Origin: Caenispirillum salinarum AK4 | GTDB taxonomy: Bacteria; Pseudomonadota; Alphaproteobacteria; Rhodospirillales; Rhodospirillaceae | Assembly (NCBI RefSeq): GCF_000315795.1 | Contig: NZ_ANHY01000002.1 | Span: 124,001-188,000 of the forward strand | Length of the DNA: 64,000 nt | Reading direction: 5' to 3' | Shown here: in pieces, positions 27,100 to 36,327 of the stretch | Layout: the number at the start of each line of letters is the position of its first letter | How positions within the stretch are numbered: position 1 is the stretch's first letter | The notes under the pieces: model-generated | The model's input: the letters and a program-made list of their open reading frames with translations, nothing else | The model's database searches: none | What the model was told of the DNA's origin: nothing | Position numbers and translations under genes: made by a program

Positions 27100-28196
27100 T
27101 GGGCCGCGCGCTCGGCCGCGGGGGCGGTGCGCAGGCGTTCGGGCGCCGCCGGGGCCTTGATGGAGCCGCCGGCACCGCGCTGGACGCTGCGGACCAGATA
27201 GATCGGGCGCTGCTTGACCTCCTGGAAGGTGCGGCCCAGGTACTCGCCCAGCACCCCCAGCGACAGCAGTTGCAGCCCGCCCAGGAACAGCATGACCGTC
27301 AGCAGCGAGGCATAACCGGGAACGTCGACGCCCAGGATCAGCGTCTTGGCGATGGTGAACAGGGCGTAGACGAACGCCAGCACGGCGACCACGGCGCCGA
27401 CGTAACTCCACACGCGGAGCGGCAGGGTCGTGAAGCTGGTGATGCCGTCCAGGGCGAAGTTCCACAGCTTCCAGTATCGCCATTTCGTGTTGCCGGCGGC
27501 GCGCGGGGCGCGGGTGTAGACAACGGCGGCCGACCGGAAGCCGACCCAGGCGAAGACGCCTTTCATGAATCGGCTGCGTTCGGGCAGACGGCGCACGGCC
27601 TCGACCACCGCCCGGTCCATCAGTCGGAAGTCGCCGGTGTTCACCGGGATGGGCACGTCGGTGATACGATTGAACATGCGGTAGAAGGCCAGCGCCGTCG
27701 TGCGCTTCAGCCAATTGTCGCTGTCGCGGTTGGCGCGCGCGCCGTAAACCACGTCATAGCCTTCGCGCCATTTCTCGACCATCTGGACGATGACCTCGGG
27801 CGGGTCCTGCAGGTCGCAGTCGATGGGAATGACCGCGGCGCCCGAGCAGTATTCCAGCCCGGCCGTCAGGGCCGCTTCCTTGCCGAAGTTGCGCGACAGG
27901 TCCACCACCACGAGCCGCGGGTCCCGCTCCGCCCGTTCAAACAGCAGGGGCAGGGTGCGGTCGCGGCTGCCGTCATTGACGCAGACGATCTCCCACGTCA
28001 GCCCCAGGCCGTCGAGCACGCGCGTGATTTCGCGGAAGAAGATGTCGAGCACCTCTTCCTCGTTGTACATGGGGGCGATGATGGACAGGTCGACCGTTTG
28101 CGGGGCCGCGGCGGCCGTCTCGCCGGTCGACGCCCACTCCAGAGGCACGCCGGTGCGCGGCTTGGGGGAGGGGGACTTGGCGGCGGTGAAGGGCAT
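27096..28196 (-). CDS. Polyprenyl-phosphate glycosyltransferase, family 2 (GtrB/ArnC/DPM1-like)
   Basis: A 366-residue protein. An N-terminal GT-A domain (LSIIAPMYNEEEVLD, VNDGSRDRT, LSRNFGKEAALTAGL, IDCDLQDPPE with the metal-binding acidic cluster) is followed by two C-terminal transmembrane helices (VWSYVGAVVAVLAFVYALF, LLTVMLFLGGLQLLSLGVLGEYLGR), typical of GtrB. It should load a sugar onto undecaprenyl phosphate at the inner membrane; the GtrA partner presents it to the periplasm. I choose the ATG at 28196 with GGAG upstream rather than the one at 28268, which has no ribosome-binding site. Confidence 0.9.
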   Translation of the reverse strand: MPFTAAKSPSPKPRTGVPLEWASTGETAAAAPQTVDLSIIAPMYNEEEVLDIFFREITRVLDGLGLTWEIVCVNDGSRDRTLPLLFERAERDPRLVVVDLSRNFGKEAALTAGLEYCSGAAVIPIDCDLQDPPEVIVQMVEKWREGYDVVYGARANRDSDNWLKRTTALAFYRMFNRITDVPIPVNTGDFRLMDRAVVEAVRRLPERSRFMKGVFAWVGFRSAAVVYTRAPRAAGNTKWRYWKLWNFALDGITSFTTLPLRVWSYVGAVVAVLAFVYALFTIAKTLILGVDVPGYASLLTVMLFLGGLQLLSLGVLGEYLGRTFQEVKQRPIYLVRSVQRGAGGSIKAPAAPERLRTAPAAERAAQ

Positions 28197-28448
28197 GGCG
28201 ACATCTCCGGCAGACGGACGGTCCGCGTAGAACGGTAGCCATGGCGGCGGCTCGCGTCCCGGGTTCATGCGCGGTAACGAAGCAACGTTCGGCCGAAGCC
28301 GGACGGCTATCGCCGATGCCGCAGGATGGCGCGTTATGCGCGGGCCGTGCCCACGTTCTGATTACGGCCCAAGGCCACGCGACAGCCGGAAACCCGAGCC
28401 CCTATAGTGTGCGGTGACTCGAAACAAGAACGGTCGAGAGATCCGTCC

Positions 28449-30242
28449 ATGCCGCGATCGCGCCTTCGTGCTCCACGCGCCGCGAAAGAGCTGTCCGCCC
28501 ATTGGTACGCAGTTGCTGCCGTCGCGGCTATCCTTGCCGCGACATGGCCGCTCTGGCTGGTGGGTGCACTCCCCGGCTGGGACCGTATTCCGCATGCCGT
28601 CTGGCACCTGTCCCTGAAGGAGCAGGTGTTGATGGGTGATCTCTATCCCCGTTGGCTCATTAACGGCAACGCCGGGCTGGGCAGTCCGGCGCTATATTTT
28701 TACGGCATCTTTCCCGTCGTCGTCGCGGCCGGCATCGGTCTGCTGCTGGACGCCTTGAACCTCGCGGCGACGCCTTTGCACGGGCTGGGCGCCACAGCGA
28801 CGGTCTTCACCCTGGTCGGCTTCTTCGGGATGAACCGGCTTCTGCGGCGCTTCATCGGCCCGGCCTCCGCCATGATCGGCGGACTGGTCTTTGCGCTTCA
28901 TCCTTTCGCGTTGTTCTTTGACCTGCTGCAGCGCTTCGGCTTCGCGGAACACGCCACCATGATGATGGCGCCGTGGCTCATCCTGCTCATATTGCGCGTC
29001 ATCGACCGGCAGCGGCACGGCGTCGCGCTGCTTGCGCTGGTGACGGCGGCGATGATCGCCAGCCATCTGCCGTCGGCCGCCATCTGCGCCGCGACCATCG
29101 GCCCGGCTGCCCTGCTGTTCTGCATGCGGCAGCCCCGCTCGCTGCGCCTCGTCAGCGTGGGTCGGCTGGTGCTCGCCGGGATCCTCGGTGTGGCGCTGGC
29201 CTCGCCGTATCTCAGCACCGTGGCGACGCAAACCGGATGGATCAACGTCAACGCCCTGGTCGACCAGCCGTATTTCGACTACAGCGTCAACTTCGCCTTC
29301 ACCGGCAGTAACGGCACGCCTCAGGAGTTGACGGCGTGGGCTGTCTTGCCGTCTCTGCTGGTCATCGTTGGTGGTGCGGGTTTGGCCTTCGCGGCCCGGC
29401 GGCGCCTGGGCCCGCCGATGCGGGACCTGCTGCTGCTGGCCCTGCCCGTCGCGGGCGTCAGCCTGTTCTTCATGACCGCGGTCAGCACGCCGGTGTGGGA
29501 GTGGGTCGAGCCATTGCAGACCATCCAGTTTCCCTGGCGCTTCACGGTCGCCCTGACCGTCGCTACGGGACTGATGGCGGGCGCCCTTGCTCACATCACG
29601 ACCGCGACGCCGCGTCCATTGTTCCTGGTCGCCGCCATCGGGATCGTCATCGGGTCCGGCATCCTGACCTCGACCGCGGTCAAACGCGCGGTCTGGCTTC
29701 ATGCCTCCGTCCTGAGCGAGGGTGCGGCGGCCATTCCCGTTCCCGAAGCGGTGCGCCTGCGACAAGACGTGCCCGAGTACCGGCCGATCTGGGCCGGGGC
29801 GCATTCTCTGACGGAAGACGAACTGAAGCGTCACGCGTCGGCGCCCCGACCGCCCGTCGTGGTAGACGAGGGGGTGGCGGACGCGGGGCAGGCGACGTGG
29901 GCCGCGGACCGCATCACGTTCGCCGGCACGGCAGCGGAACCGTCCTGCATGGTGCTGCACCACCTGTTCTATCCGACCTGGGTGCTGGCGCGGGACACGT
30001 CGGTCGCAGGGGTGAGGTTCGGGCCCGCCGCCGATGGACGCATGAGGGTCTGCGTGCCCGCCGGCCCGTTCGACGTGAGCATCGTTCGACGCCTGACGCC
30101 CGTGGAGCGGGGGGCGTTCGTCCTGGCGGCGGGGGCGGCGGCGCTCCTGGTGATCGGATCGCTGATGACCATGCGTCGGCGGACGTCGGCCGCATCGTCC
30201 GCGCCGCCCGGTTCAGCGATGGAGCATTCTGGGGGCGGATGA
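28449..30242 (+). CDS. Large polytopic membrane protein, possible GT-C-type glycosyltransferase
   Basis: A 597-residue protein with about 11-13 hydrophobic helices. A first periplasmic loop contains GWDRIPHAVWHLSLKEQVLMGDLYPRW and N-G-N-A-G-L-G-S-P; this arrangement (a loop with acidic/aromatic residues after helix 1) recalls YfhO and other polyprenyl-sugar-dependent GT-C enzymes and '6-pyruvoyl-tetrahydropterin synthase-related' membrane proteins. The last ~150 residues form a soluble periplasmic domain followed by a final helix. It is divergent from the gtrAB-like pair and upstream of two further membrane genes, so it may be the specific glycosyltransferase of a Gtr-type system. The ATG at 28449 has GAGAG upstream. 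Confidence 0.6.
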   Translation: MPRSRLRAPRAAKELSAHWYAVAAVAAILAATWPLWLVGALPGWDRIPHAVWHLSLKEQVLMGDLYPRWLINGNAGLGSPALYFYGIFPVVVAAGIGLLLDALNLAATPLHGLGATATVFTLVGFFGMNRLLRRFIGPASAMIGGLVFALHPFALFFDLLQRFGFAEHATMMMAPWLILLILRVIDRQRHGVALLALVTAAMIASHLPSAAICAATIGPAALLFCMRQPRSLRLVSVGRLVLAGILGVALASPYLSTVATQTGWINVNALVDQPYFDYSVNFAFTGSNGTPQELTAWAVLPSLLVIVGGAGLAFAARRRLGPPMRDLLLLALPVAGVSLFFMTAVSTPVWEWVEPLQTIQFPWRFTVALTVATGLMAGALAHITTATPRPLFLVAAIGIVIGSGILTSTAVKRAVWLHASVLSEGAAAIPVPEAVRLRQDVPEYRPIWAGAHSLTEDELKRHASAPRPPVVVDEGVADAGQATWAADRITFAGTAAEPSCMVLHHLFYPTWVLARDTSVAGVRFGPAADGRMRVCVPAGPFDVSIVRRLTPVERGAFVLAAGAAALLVIGSLMTMRRRTSAASSAPPGSAMEHSGGG

Positions 30243-30254
30243 GGAGGCGCGTCC

Positions 30255-30419
30255 ATGGTCGACCCTGACATGAACGACCCGCCGCACGATGGCACCCGCG
30301 GTCGCCTGGTGGTGGCGCTCGCGGCCGTGTCGTTGGCGGCCTATCTGCTGTTGAGCGAGGGCTTGCAGAACCACTTGGCAGACATGCGATCCGCCTTGGC
30401 GGTGATTGCCGGAGGGTGA
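30255..30419 (+). CDS. 54-residue single-helix membrane microprotein
   Basis: A short reading frame not covered by usual length cut-offs. ATG at 30255 has a strong GAGGAGG about eight bases upstream. The product has a hydrophilic N-terminus, one helix (RLVVALAAVSLAAYLLL) and a short amphipathic tail ending in AGG. It starts 12 bases after the upstream membrane gene, and its last codons contain the ribosome-binding site of the next gene (GTG at 30427), so translation is coupled. It may be a subunit or regulator of its two large membrane neighbours. Function unknown. Confidence 0.65.
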   Translation: MVDPDMNDPPHDGTRGRLVVALAAVSLAAYLLLSEGLQNHLADMRSALAVIAGG

Positions 30420-30426
30420 GGTAGTC

Positions 30427-32385
30427 GTGACACTGATCGTGCTTCTGGCATATCTACTGCTGAGTTTCGCCGGTACTGCGCTGGTGCTGAAGCGCCTTGG
30501 TGCCGCGTCAGGCGTCGAACGGCTTTCGTGGGCCGCAAGTCTGCCGCCCCTGCTGTTCTTCACGCCGCCGCTTCTGCTGGCCTATGCCGAGTTGGCAGGG
30601 GCGCCGCCGTCCATGGCGCCGGGGCCGCTTCTGGCCGTGCAGGTCGTACTCGTCGGCCTGCTGTGGGCGGCGCTTCGTGCGCGGGGACCACGGCGGACGG
30701 CGGCGGGCGCGGCTGCCGGACCGGCGGCAGGCGGCACGGAGCCGCGGGCGCCGGTTGTGCTGGCACGGGGGACGGCGTGGCTTGCCGGGCTGACGTTCCT
30801 GGGCGCCGGGGTGCTGCTCGCCCTTGGATTTCCGCGCGGGTTCGAGGTCTGGGCCTACCACCTGCCCATCGGCCTGCACATCTTCGACACCGGGTCTGTG
30901 CAGCCGTGGGATCACGCCTACATGCACACCTTCCCGGCCAACATGAGCCTCTATGCCGGCCTGCTGCTCCAGGCCCTGCCCGAGCGTCTGGTGGCGGTTG
31001 CCAACCTGCCGTTCCTGCTGCTGACCGCCGTGGCCGTCTACGGCCTGGGCCGCGTGGCCGGCGGCGGGCGCGACGGCGCCCTGCTGGCGGCGGCGGGCAT
31101 CACCACCATTCCGGTCTTCGCGTTTTCCAGCCTGGAACTGGGGGCGGACGTCGCCGCGGCGGGCCTGCTGGCGCTGGCCTTCCTGGCGGTCCTGCTCCAT
31201 CATCAACGCGAGGCCAATGGCATCCCGACCGCCGTCCTGCTGCTGGCCGGTGCCCTGGCGGGGCTGGCCTACGGATTCAAGCCTCTGCACGTGGTGCCGG
31301 CGATGGTGCTGGGCGTCGCGATCCTGGTCGGTGCGGCGTCACGAAGCGGCCGTCCGGTGCGCGCGATGGTGCGCGACGGCGGTCTCTATGCGCTGGGTGT
31401 TGTGGTGCTGGCGGGGCCGTGGCTCGTTCGCAACTGGATCGAACTGGGCAGCCCCGTCTATCCCATCAACGTGCCGCCGATTACCGACTGGCTGGGGTTC
31501 GCCACGGCGCCCGACGTCGATTACTCGGCACGCGAGTCGACGCAGTTCGAGTGGGTGCGCCAGCCGCTGGAGTGGCTGGCCTATCCCTGGATCGAATGGC
31601 ATTTCATCGACCAGAACTACAAGCACAGTTCGGGCTTCGGTGCCTTTTTCGCCGCCCTGGTGCCCTTGGCCGTCCTGGCGGCGGCCTGGCGCGTGCTGCG
31701 GCCCGCGCGCGAGGCGGGCCGGCGGGCGGTGCGCTTCCCCCAGGCGGTGCTGCTGGCCGCCGCGCTTGTCGTCGTGGCGCTGTGGTGGGTGATGAACGAC
31801 CGCCAGCCGCGCTACATCATGGGCGCCATCGTGCTCGCCGTGCCCCTTGTGGCGCCGTTGGTGGCGGAGGCCGCCGGGCGGTGGCGCACGGGGCTGGTCG
31901 GCGTCGGGGCGGCCGCCTGCGTCCTCATGCTGGCCGTGCTGGCGAGCCGGGAGGCCATGACGGCGGGCAGCCAGTTCGTCGCCTCCAGCCGCTTCGATCG
32001 GCACGCCTTCTACGATTACCCGCAAGGCATCGATTCCCTGCCGCCGGGCAGCACGGTCCTGAACCTGGGCCCGCGGGCGCGCAACTACATGCTGCGGGGC
32101 GAAAGCCTGGAAAACCGGGTCATCGGCTTCTACCGGCTGCGGACGACGCTTGAGGCGACTGGCGCCGCCGGCGGTACGCCAGAGCATCTGCGGGCGCTCG
32201 GCGTGACCCACATCTATACGCAGGGTCCGCGCCGTGCACCGCTGGACGCCTGCGTGGGGCTGGACCCCGTCGCCAGCATGGACCGCAACCCTGAAAACGG
32301 CGTGCCGCTGGAAGAGGTGCGGACGTTGTGGCGCGTGACGGACGCCTGCGCCAGCGGCGGCCGCCAGTCCGCCAGTGCCCGCTAG
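30427..32385 (+). CDS. Polytopic membrane protein, probable GT-C glycosyltransferase (ArnT/GT39-like)
   Basis: A 652-residue protein with roughly 12 hydrophobic helices. The first long periplasmic loop contains WAYHLPIGLHIFDTGSVQPWD and HTFPANMSLYAGL, which matches the acidic/aromatic active-site loop pattern of GT39/ArnT-like enzymes that use polyprenyl-phosphate sugars. A soluble C-terminal domain (~150 residues) follows the last helix. It starts with GTG at 30427, preceded by a GGAGG overlapping the end of the microprotein. With GtrA, GT2 and the 597-residue protein it probably decorates a surface glycan on the periplasmic side. Confidence 0.65.
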   Translation: MTLIVLLAYLLLSFAGTALVLKRLGAASGVERLSWAASLPPLLFFTPPLLLAYAELAGAPPSMAPGPLLAVQVVLVGLLWAALRARGPRRTAAGAAAGPAAGGTEPRAPVVLARGTAWLAGLTFLGAGVLLALGFPRGFEVWAYHLPIGLHIFDTGSVQPWDHAYMHTFPANMSLYAGLLLQALPERLVAVANLPFLLLTAVAVYGLGRVAGGGRDGALLAAAGITTIPVFAFSSLELGADVAAAGLLALAFLAVLLHHQREANGIPTAVLLLAGALAGLAYGFKPLHVVPAMVLGVAILVGAASRSGRPVRAMVRDGGLYALGVVVLAGPWLVRNWIELGSPVYPINVPPITDWLGFATAPDVDYSARESTQFEWVRQPLEWLAYPWIEWHFIDQNYKHSSGFGAFFAALVPLAVLAAAWRVLRPAREAGRRAVRFPQAVLLAAALVVVALWWVMNDRQPRYIMGAIVLAVPLVAPLVAEAAGRWRTGLVGVGAAACVLMLAVLASREAMTAGSQFVASSRFDRHAFYDYPQGIDSLPPGSTVLNLGPRARNYMLRGESLENRVIGFYRLRTTLEATGAAGGTPEHLRALGVTHIYTQGPRRAPLDACVGLDPVASMDRNPENGVPLEEVRTLWRVTDACASGGRQSASAR

Positions 32386-32477
32386 GACATTTTCCGCTCA
32401 GGCGCCACCAGGGTTCATGCGCCTGCCCGGCGCCGGGGCGCAGTGTCTGCTCCGCACACGCCGTCGGCTCCGCGACC

Positions 32478-33293
32478 CTACTCGCCCAAAGGACCCTCGG
32501 GCCTGAAGCCGAGCAGCGTCTCCAGCACCTTCCTCAGGTGGGGGCGGAATTCCGCCGCCCTGGCCTCGTCAAAGGCGAAGGGCGGCGTTTCCTCCATGTA
32601 GGCGGCCTGCGCCAGTTCCATCTGCACGGCGAAGACGCTCTCGCCGGGGCGGCCGTAGTGGCGGGTGATGTAGCCGCCGATGAAGCGCCCGTCGACCACC
32701 GCCGGATGCCCGTGCGTCGAAATCTCCGCCAGCACCAGCGCCAGGGCCTCGCGTAAGGAGCCCGGGCAGCTTTCGCCCATGGCCGTGCCCAGGTTCAGGT
32801 CGGGCAGGCGCCCCTTGAACAGACGCGGCACGTGGCTGCGTATGGAATGCGCGTCATAGAGCAGCGCGAAGCCATGGCGGTCCTTCACCCGCGCGATCTC
32901 CGCGGCCAGCGCATCGTGATAGGGCCGCCAGTAGGTGTCCACCCGCTCCCCCACCTCGTCCTCGCCGGGGCCGCGTCCGTCGGCGTACAGCGGCGTGCCG
33001 TCGAACAGGGTTTCCGGGCACAGGCCGGTGGTGGCCTGGCCGGGATAGAGGCTCTCGTTGCCCGGCGGCCGGTTGAGGTCGACCACGTAGCGCGAATAGC
33101 GGGCGCTGATCACCGTCGCGCCCATGCCGGGCGCGAAGTCGTAGAGGCGCGGGATGTGCCAGTCGGTGTCGGGCAGCGTCCGCGCCTCGGGCGTCAGGCG
33201 CTCCTCCAGGCCCGGCGGCAGTTCCGTGCCGCAGTGGGGCATGCTGACGATGAGCGGGCTGTCGCCGCGGGTCAGATCGTAGACGTCGGGCAT
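32478..33293 (-). CDS. hutG: N-formylglutamate deformylase
   Basis: This 271-residue zinc amidohydrolase of the HutG/FGase family has VSMPHCGTELP, a DTDWHIPRLYDF segment, RYVVDLNRPPGNESLYPG, LLYDAHSIRSHVPRLFKG and GGYITRHYG. It cleaves N-formyl-L-glutamate to glutamate and formate, the last step of the five-step histidine pathway that uses HutF. It is the third gene of the leftward arm hutF-hutH-hutG, 12 bases after hutH. Soluble and cytoplasmic. Confidence 0.95.
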   Translation of the reverse strand: MPDVYDLTRGDSPLIVSMPHCGTELPPGLEERLTPEARTLPDTDWHIPRLYDFAPGMGATVISARYSRYVVDLNRPPGNESLYPGQATTGLCPETLFDGTPLYADGRGPGEDEVGERVDTYWRPYHDALAAEIARVKDRHGFALLYDAHSIRSHVPRLFKGRLPDLNLGTAMGESCPGSLREALALVLAEISTHGHPAVVDGRFIGGYITRHYGRPGESVFAVQMELAQAAYMEETPPFAFDEARAAEFRPHLRKVLETLLGFRPEGPLGE

Positions 33294-33305
33294 TCAGGGA
33301 AGTCC

Positions 33306-34850
33306 TCAGGCCGGGTCCAGGTCGAAGGTCACAGCATCGTCCAGTCCGCCGTCCCGCACCAGCGCGCCGATGGCGGAGAGGTCCGGCGCGAAATAGCGGT
33401 CGACCTCGTACCGCGGCACGCGCGAGCGGATGACGCTCAGCGCCGCTTCCATGTCCGACGAGGACCGAAGCGGGCGGTGGAATTCCAGGCCCTGCGCGGC
33501 GGCCAGAAGCTCGATCCCCACGATATCCGCCACGTTGCCTGCGATGTCGCGCAGGCGGCGGGCGGCGAAGGTCGCCATGCTGACGTGGTCCTCCTGGTTG
33601 GCCGATGTCGGCAGACTGTCGACGCTGGCCGGGTGGGCGAGGGTCTTGTTCTCGCTTGCCAGCGCGGCGGCGGTGACGTGGGCGATCATGAAGCCCGAGT
33701 TCAGCCCCGGTTCCGGCACCAGGAAGGGCGGCAGGCCGCTGATGGAGGCGTCGATCAGCATGGCGATGCGCCGTTCCGCCAGCGCGCCGATCTCCGAGGC
33801 CGCGATGGCAAGCTGGTCGGCGGCCATGGCGACGGGTTCGGCATGGAAGTTGCCGCCCGAGATGACCTCGCCCGTATCGCCCAGCACCAGCGGGTTGTCG
33901 GTCACGCCGTTGGCCTCGATGCGCAGCGTGCGCGCGGCCATGCGCATCTGGTCGAGCACGGCCCCCATGACCTGCGGCTGGCAGCGGAGCGAGTACGGGT
34001 CCTGCACCCGGTCGCAGGCCTCGCCCTGGTGGCTGGCGTTGAGCGGACTGTCGGCCAGAAGGGCGCGCAGGGCCCGGGCAACGGAAATTTGCCCCGGCTG
34101 GCCGCGCAGGTCGGAGATGCGGGCGTCGAACGGCTTGTGGCTGCCCTTCACAGCTTCCACCGACAGCGCGCCCGAGACGACGGCGGCCTTGAAGCAGCGC
34201 TCGATCTCGAACAGCCCCGCAAGCGCCAGCGCCGTGGAGACCTGCGTGCCGTTGATGAGCGCCAGGCCTTCCTTGGCCTTCAGCTCGATCCGCTCCACGC
34301 CGGCGCGGTTCAGGCCTTCGTCGGCGCTGACGGTCTCGCCGTTGATGCGGATGTGGCCGACGCCCAGCAGCACGCCGGACAAGTGGGCCAGCGGTGCCAA
34401 GTCGCCCGAGGCGCCGACGGAGCCCTTGGACGGCACCACAGGCATTGCACCGGCGTGATAAAGGCCGAGCAGGGCGTTGACGACCTCCGGCCGGATGCCC
34501 GAGGCGCCGACGGCGAGGCTCGCGATCTTGCTCGCCAGGATCAGCCGCACCACGCCGTCGTCGAGCGGTTCGCCGACGCCGGTGGCGTGGGACAGGATGA
34601 GGTTGCGTTGCAGGGTATCCAGGTCTTCCGGCGCGATGCGCTTCTGCGCCAGCTTGCCGAAGCCCGTGTTGATGCCGTAGACGGCGGCGTCGCCGGCGGC
34701 GATCTGCTCGACCAGCGCCCGCGACTCGGCCATGCGCCGGCGGGCATCGTCGGGCAGGGCGATGGGGGCGGCGTCGCGATAGATGCGGCGCAGGGCGTCG
34801 ATGCTCAGCCCGCCGGGGGTGAGGGCGATGGCGTCGGGGGAGGTCGTCAC
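33306..34850 (-). CDS. hutH: Histidine ammonia-lyase
   Basis: This 514-residue enzyme has the Ala147-Ser148-Gly149 triad ([12 protein letters not shown]) that cyclises to the MIO electrophile and the catalytic Tyr58 in [11 protein letters not shown]. It deaminates L-histidine to urocanate, the first step of histidine catabolism. Start is GTG at 34850, overlapping the hutF stop by four bases (GTGA), with AAAGG upstream; length is normal for the family. Its expression should follow HutC control through the operator at 36232. Confidence 0.97.
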   Translation of the reverse strand: MTTSPDAIALTPGGLSIDALRRIYRDAAPIALPDDARRRMAESRALVEQIAAGDAAVYGINTGFGKLAQKRIAPEDLDTLQRNLILSHATGVGEPLDDGVVRLILASKIASLAVGASGIRPEVVNALLGLYHAGAMPVVPSKGSVGASGDLAPLAHLSGVLLGVGHIRINGETVSADEGLNRAGVERIELKAKEGLALINGTQVSTALALAGLFEIERCFKAAVVSGALSVEAVKGSHKPFDARISDLRGQPGQISVARALRALLADSPLNASHQGEACDRVQDPYSLRCQPQVMGAVLDQMRMAARTLRIEANGVTDNPLVLGDTGEVISGGNFHAEPVAMAADQLAIAASEIGALAERRIAMLIDASISGLPPFLVPEPGLNSGFMIAHVTAAALASENKTLAHPASVDSLPTSANQEDHVSMATFAARRLRDIAGNVADIVGIELLAAAQGLEFHRPLRSSSDMEAALSVIRSRVPRYEVDRYFAPDLSAIGALVRDGGLDDAVTFDLDPA

Positions 34851-36214
34851 GCGAACAGCCTTTCAAGAACGCGGGTGAAACGGGCGGCGCTGTCTTCGTC
34901 CAGCGGATGGCGGCCGTCCTCAACGACCGTCCGGCCGCCGACGATGACGTGGCGCACGGTGGTGGCGTTGCCGGAGAAGATCCAGCTGTCCAGAAGCGCG
35001 TCGCCGGAGCGGGCGGCGAGCAGGGGATGGGCGTCGTCCAGCACCACGATGTCGGCCCGCGCGCCTTCCGCCAGCGCGCCGATATCCGCTCCCATGGCCT
35101 GGGCGCCGCCGGCCAGCGCGCCGCGCAGAAGGCGGGCGCCGGTGGAGGCCCGCGGGCCGCCGGCGAGGACGGTGCGGCGGCGGGTGGTCAGGCGCTGGCC
35201 ATACTCCAGCCAGCGCAGGTCCTCCACCGGGCTGATGGAAATGTGGCTGTCCGACCCGATGCCGAAACGACCGTTGGCGGCGAGGTAATCTTCCGCCGGA
35301 AAGATGCCGTCGCCCAGGTTGGCTTCGGTGGTGGGGCACAGGCCGACGACCGCCCGGGCCTCGGCCATGCCCACCACCTCGTCATGGTCGACGTGGGTCG
35401 CGTGGATCAAACACCAGCGTTCGTCCGGCGCTGCGTTCTCCAGCAGCCATTGCACCGGGCGGCGGCCGGTGTGGTGGATGCAGTCCTGCACTTCGGCGGT
35501 CTGCTCGGCGATGTGGATGTGAATGGGACCATCAGGCCGGGCCGCCGTCACCTCGGCCAGCAGGTCGGGCGGCACGGCGCGGAGGGAGTGCGGGGCGATG
35601 CCCAGGTCCACGTCCACGGCATCGGCATAGGCCTTGTCCAGCCGTTCCATCAGCTTCAGGAACCCGGCGCCGTCGTGGCCGAAGCGGCTCTGGCCTTCCG
35701 ACAGCGGCGCCCGGTCGAAGCCGGCCGTGGTGTAGAGCACCGGCAGCAGGGTCATGCCAATTCCGGCGGCGCGGGCGGCGGCGACGGCGCGGTGGCTCAT
35801 CTCCGCCGGATCGTCATAGGGCGTACCCCCGGGGGCGTGGTGCAGGTAGTGGAACTCCCCCACACGGGTGAAACCGGCCTTCAGCATCTCGATATAGGCG
35901 CGCGTCGCCACCACCTGGAAATCATCGGGTTCCATGCGCCCGACAGCGGTGTACATGGCGTCGCGCCAGCTCCAGAAGCTGTCCGCCGCGCCCTGGCCGG
36001 ACCGTTCCCCCAGGCCGGCGATGGCGCGCTGGTGGGCGTGGCTGTGCAGGTTCGGCACGCCGGGAATGGCCGCGCCCTCCTGCCGTTCCGCGTCGGCGGG
36101 GCAGGGGGCTCCGGCGGTGACGCCGGTGATGCGGCCCGAGGCGTCGGCCGCCACCGTCACATCCTCCGCCCATCCGTCCGGGAGCAGGGCGCGGGGGAAA
36201 AATAATTTGCGCAT
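34847..36214 (-). CDS. hutF: Formimidoylglutamate deiminase
   Basis: This 455-residue amidohydrolase-superfamily enzyme has the metal site in [32 protein letters not shown] and a final Asp in [10 protein letters not shown]. It converts N-formimidoyl-L-glutamate to N-formyl-L-glutamate and ammonia, defining the five-step route completed by HutG. ATG at 36214 with GGAG upstream is chosen; the frame is open further, but that part would run through the promoter. A TATAAT hexamer on this strand overlaps the operator palindrome just upstream. First gene of the leftward hut arm. Confidence 0.95.
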   Translation of the reverse strand: MRKLFFPRALLPDGWAEDVTVAADASGRITGVTAGAPCPADAERQEGAAIPGVPNLHSHAHQRAIAGLGERSGQGAADSFWSWRDAMYTAVGRMEPDDFQVVATRAYIEMLKAGFTRVGEFHYLHHAPGGTPYDDPAEMSHRAVAAARAAGIGMTLLPVLYTTAGFDRAPLSEGQSRFGHDGAGFLKLMERLDKAYADAVDVDLGIAPHSLRAVPPDLLAEVTAARPDGPIHIHIAEQTAEVQDCIHHTGRRPVQWLLENAAPDERWCLIHATHVDHDEVVGMAEARAVVGLCPTTEANLGDGIFPAEDYLAANGRFGIGSDSHISISPVEDLRWLEYGQRLTTRRRTVLAGGPRASTGARLLRGALAGGAQAMGADIGALAEGARADIVVLDDAHPLLAARSGDALLDSWIFSGNATTVRHVIVGGRTVVEDGRHPLDEDSAARFTRVLERLFA

Positions 36215-36231
36215 GGCCGTCTCCGAGATAT

Positions 36232-36247
36232 TATAGGCAAGCCTATA
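36232..36247. promoter_or_regulatory. Palindromic operator between the two hut arms (candidate HutC site)
   Basis: TATAGGC-AA-GCCTATA is a perfect 7-2-7 palindrome located 17 bases upstream of hutF and 80 bases upstream of hutI. It overlaps a TATAAT-like -10 for the leftward arm, and a second, imperfect GGTT-AGGC-AACC element follows at 36252-36263. GntR-type repressors such as HutC bind sites of this kind, and hutC lies in the same locus, so it should be derepressed by urocanate. The site-regulator match is inference. Confidence 0.7.
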
Positions 36248-36327
36248 CAAGGTTAGGCAACCGGCGCAAGCGTCCTTCCGCGAGGCGGGTCTGGGTGCGG
36301 CGCCGAAGCCCGGAGGAGACGCCGCCC

